NCBI GenBank assembly: GCA_955652075.1
Contig: CATPAS010000198.1
Coordinates: forward strand, 1 to 5,640
Reading direction: 5' to 3'
Length of the DNA: 5,640 nt
DNA from: an uncultured Gaiellaceae bacterium
GTDB lineage: Bacteria > Actinomycetota > Thermoleophilia > Gaiellales > Gaiellaceae
Shown: one piece after another, positions 5,104 to 5,640 of the stretch
Position numbering within the stretch: position 1 is the stretch's first letter
Layout: each line of letters starts with the position of its first letter
Program-made: the position numbers and the translations under genes
Notes under the pieces: model-generated
The model's input: the letters and a program-made list of their open reading frames with translations, nothing else
Databases searched by the model: none
Told to the model about the DNA's origin: nothing

Positions 5104-5640
5104 CGGGCGCGAGTCTACTGACTCCCAACGGACGAGAGCCCAGCACCCAAGCGCGCCGAGGCCGATCACGTCGACCGGCGTGTCATTGACCAGCAGTGAC
5201 ACCGTGAGCCCCGCGAGCAGTGCATCGACCGTCGCGCGTCGCGGACGCATCGTGCCCATCAACACGAGTGCAGCGAGACACGCCAGGAAGATCACGCCGT
5301 GGTACCAGCGGTCGGTTGCGGACAGCCACGAAAGGTGCAGGCGATGTCCGAGCCTGCCGGCGAGTGAGTCGGGCCCGCTTCCGACCGCGCGGGTGACGTG
5401 ACTCGATCCGCCGAGCGCAGCGTCGAGCGCGACAAACGCGAGCGCGATGACGAAGACGCTAACCGCAAGAACGGCAAGGCGCCTTGGCGTGACTGAGAGC
5501 CCACGGAGACGCAACCCCAGCACCCCGAGGCCCATGCTGAAGACGAGGAGGCCGCTGCCGTCCGCGCCGGTCTTGCTCCAGCCGATCGCCACGAATGCGA
5601 GGGCTGCGAGCGGGAGGAGCCAGCGCAGTCCGCCGATCGC
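5104..5640 (-). CDS. Polytopic membrane protein, C-terminal part (5' end beyond window)
   Basis: An open frame enters from the right window edge and covers 179 codons before the cytochrome ATG. Five or six hydrophobic segments are visible, around WLLPLAALAFVAIGW, GLLVFSMGLGVLGL, LAVLAVSVFVIALAFVALDA, VIFLACLAALVLMG and LLAGLTVSLLVNDT followed by VIGLGALGCWALV. A soluble stretch with histidines and arginines lies between the third and fourth segments. The arrangement, with a gly-rich first helix pair, an H-x-x-R-x-V-like loop and a late L-x-N-D-x motif, resembles the C-terminal half of large uncharacterised actinobacterial membrane proteins. I cannot name the family. No stop codon separates it from the downstream lipoprotein signal peptide. 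A TAG lies one frame away at about 5113-5115, where a gene of this kind would be expected to end. Confidence 0.7.

Noticed and set aside
3905..5121. Plus-strand open frames opposite the HAD and cytochrome genes
   Set aside because: They are antisense to convincing genes and show no motifs of their own.

Overview
The window is high-GC DNA with typical actinobacterial gene content. The fibronectin-like protein at 1176-1709 and the polytopic membrane protein at the right edge resemble proteins common in the class Thermoleophilia (Gaiella/Solirubrobacter relatives). That assignment is by pattern memory only. Every gene except the IS transposase and a recombinase remnant lies on the minus strand.

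Right half (5640 to 2507, reading leftward) is a conserved housekeeping run. It holds the C-terminal part of a multi-pass membrane protein cut by the window edge, a small lipoprotein cytochrome c, a Cof-type HAD phosphatase, seryl-tRNA synthetase (serS) and a complete tRNA-Ser(UGA). Intergenic gaps are tiny. HAD and serS overlap by ATGA, and the tRNA lies 38 nt beyond the serS stop, so this is probably one transcription unit. It places the enzyme that charges serine tRNAs directly upstream of one of its substrates.

Left half (2506 to 1) looks like an accessory, rearranged zone. The 3' half of the tRNA-Ser gene, from the anticodon loop to just past the 3' end, is repeated in direct orientation at 1721-1782. 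This is the usual footprint of site-specific integration into a tRNA gene. Between the two copies is one small four-helix membrane protein gene. Beyond the copy are a secreted Thr-rich/Fn3-like protein, a complete 1,050-bp IS481-family element with recognisable ends, and at the left edge a truncated tyrosine recombinase fragment that stops at the IS end.

The IS sits at a CTAG target. The transposase stop codon is not inside the element but is supplied by the flanking CTAG, and the same palindromic CTAG supplies the stop of the opposing gene. The left and right target copies differ in one base, and the recombinase reading frame does not resume on the far side. The present junctions may therefore have been rearranged after insertion. 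I see no CRISPR array, toxin-antitoxin pair or clear new defence system. The most unusual points are the tRNA-bounded segment, the IS junctions, and the open reading frame joining the membrane protein to the cytochrome c.
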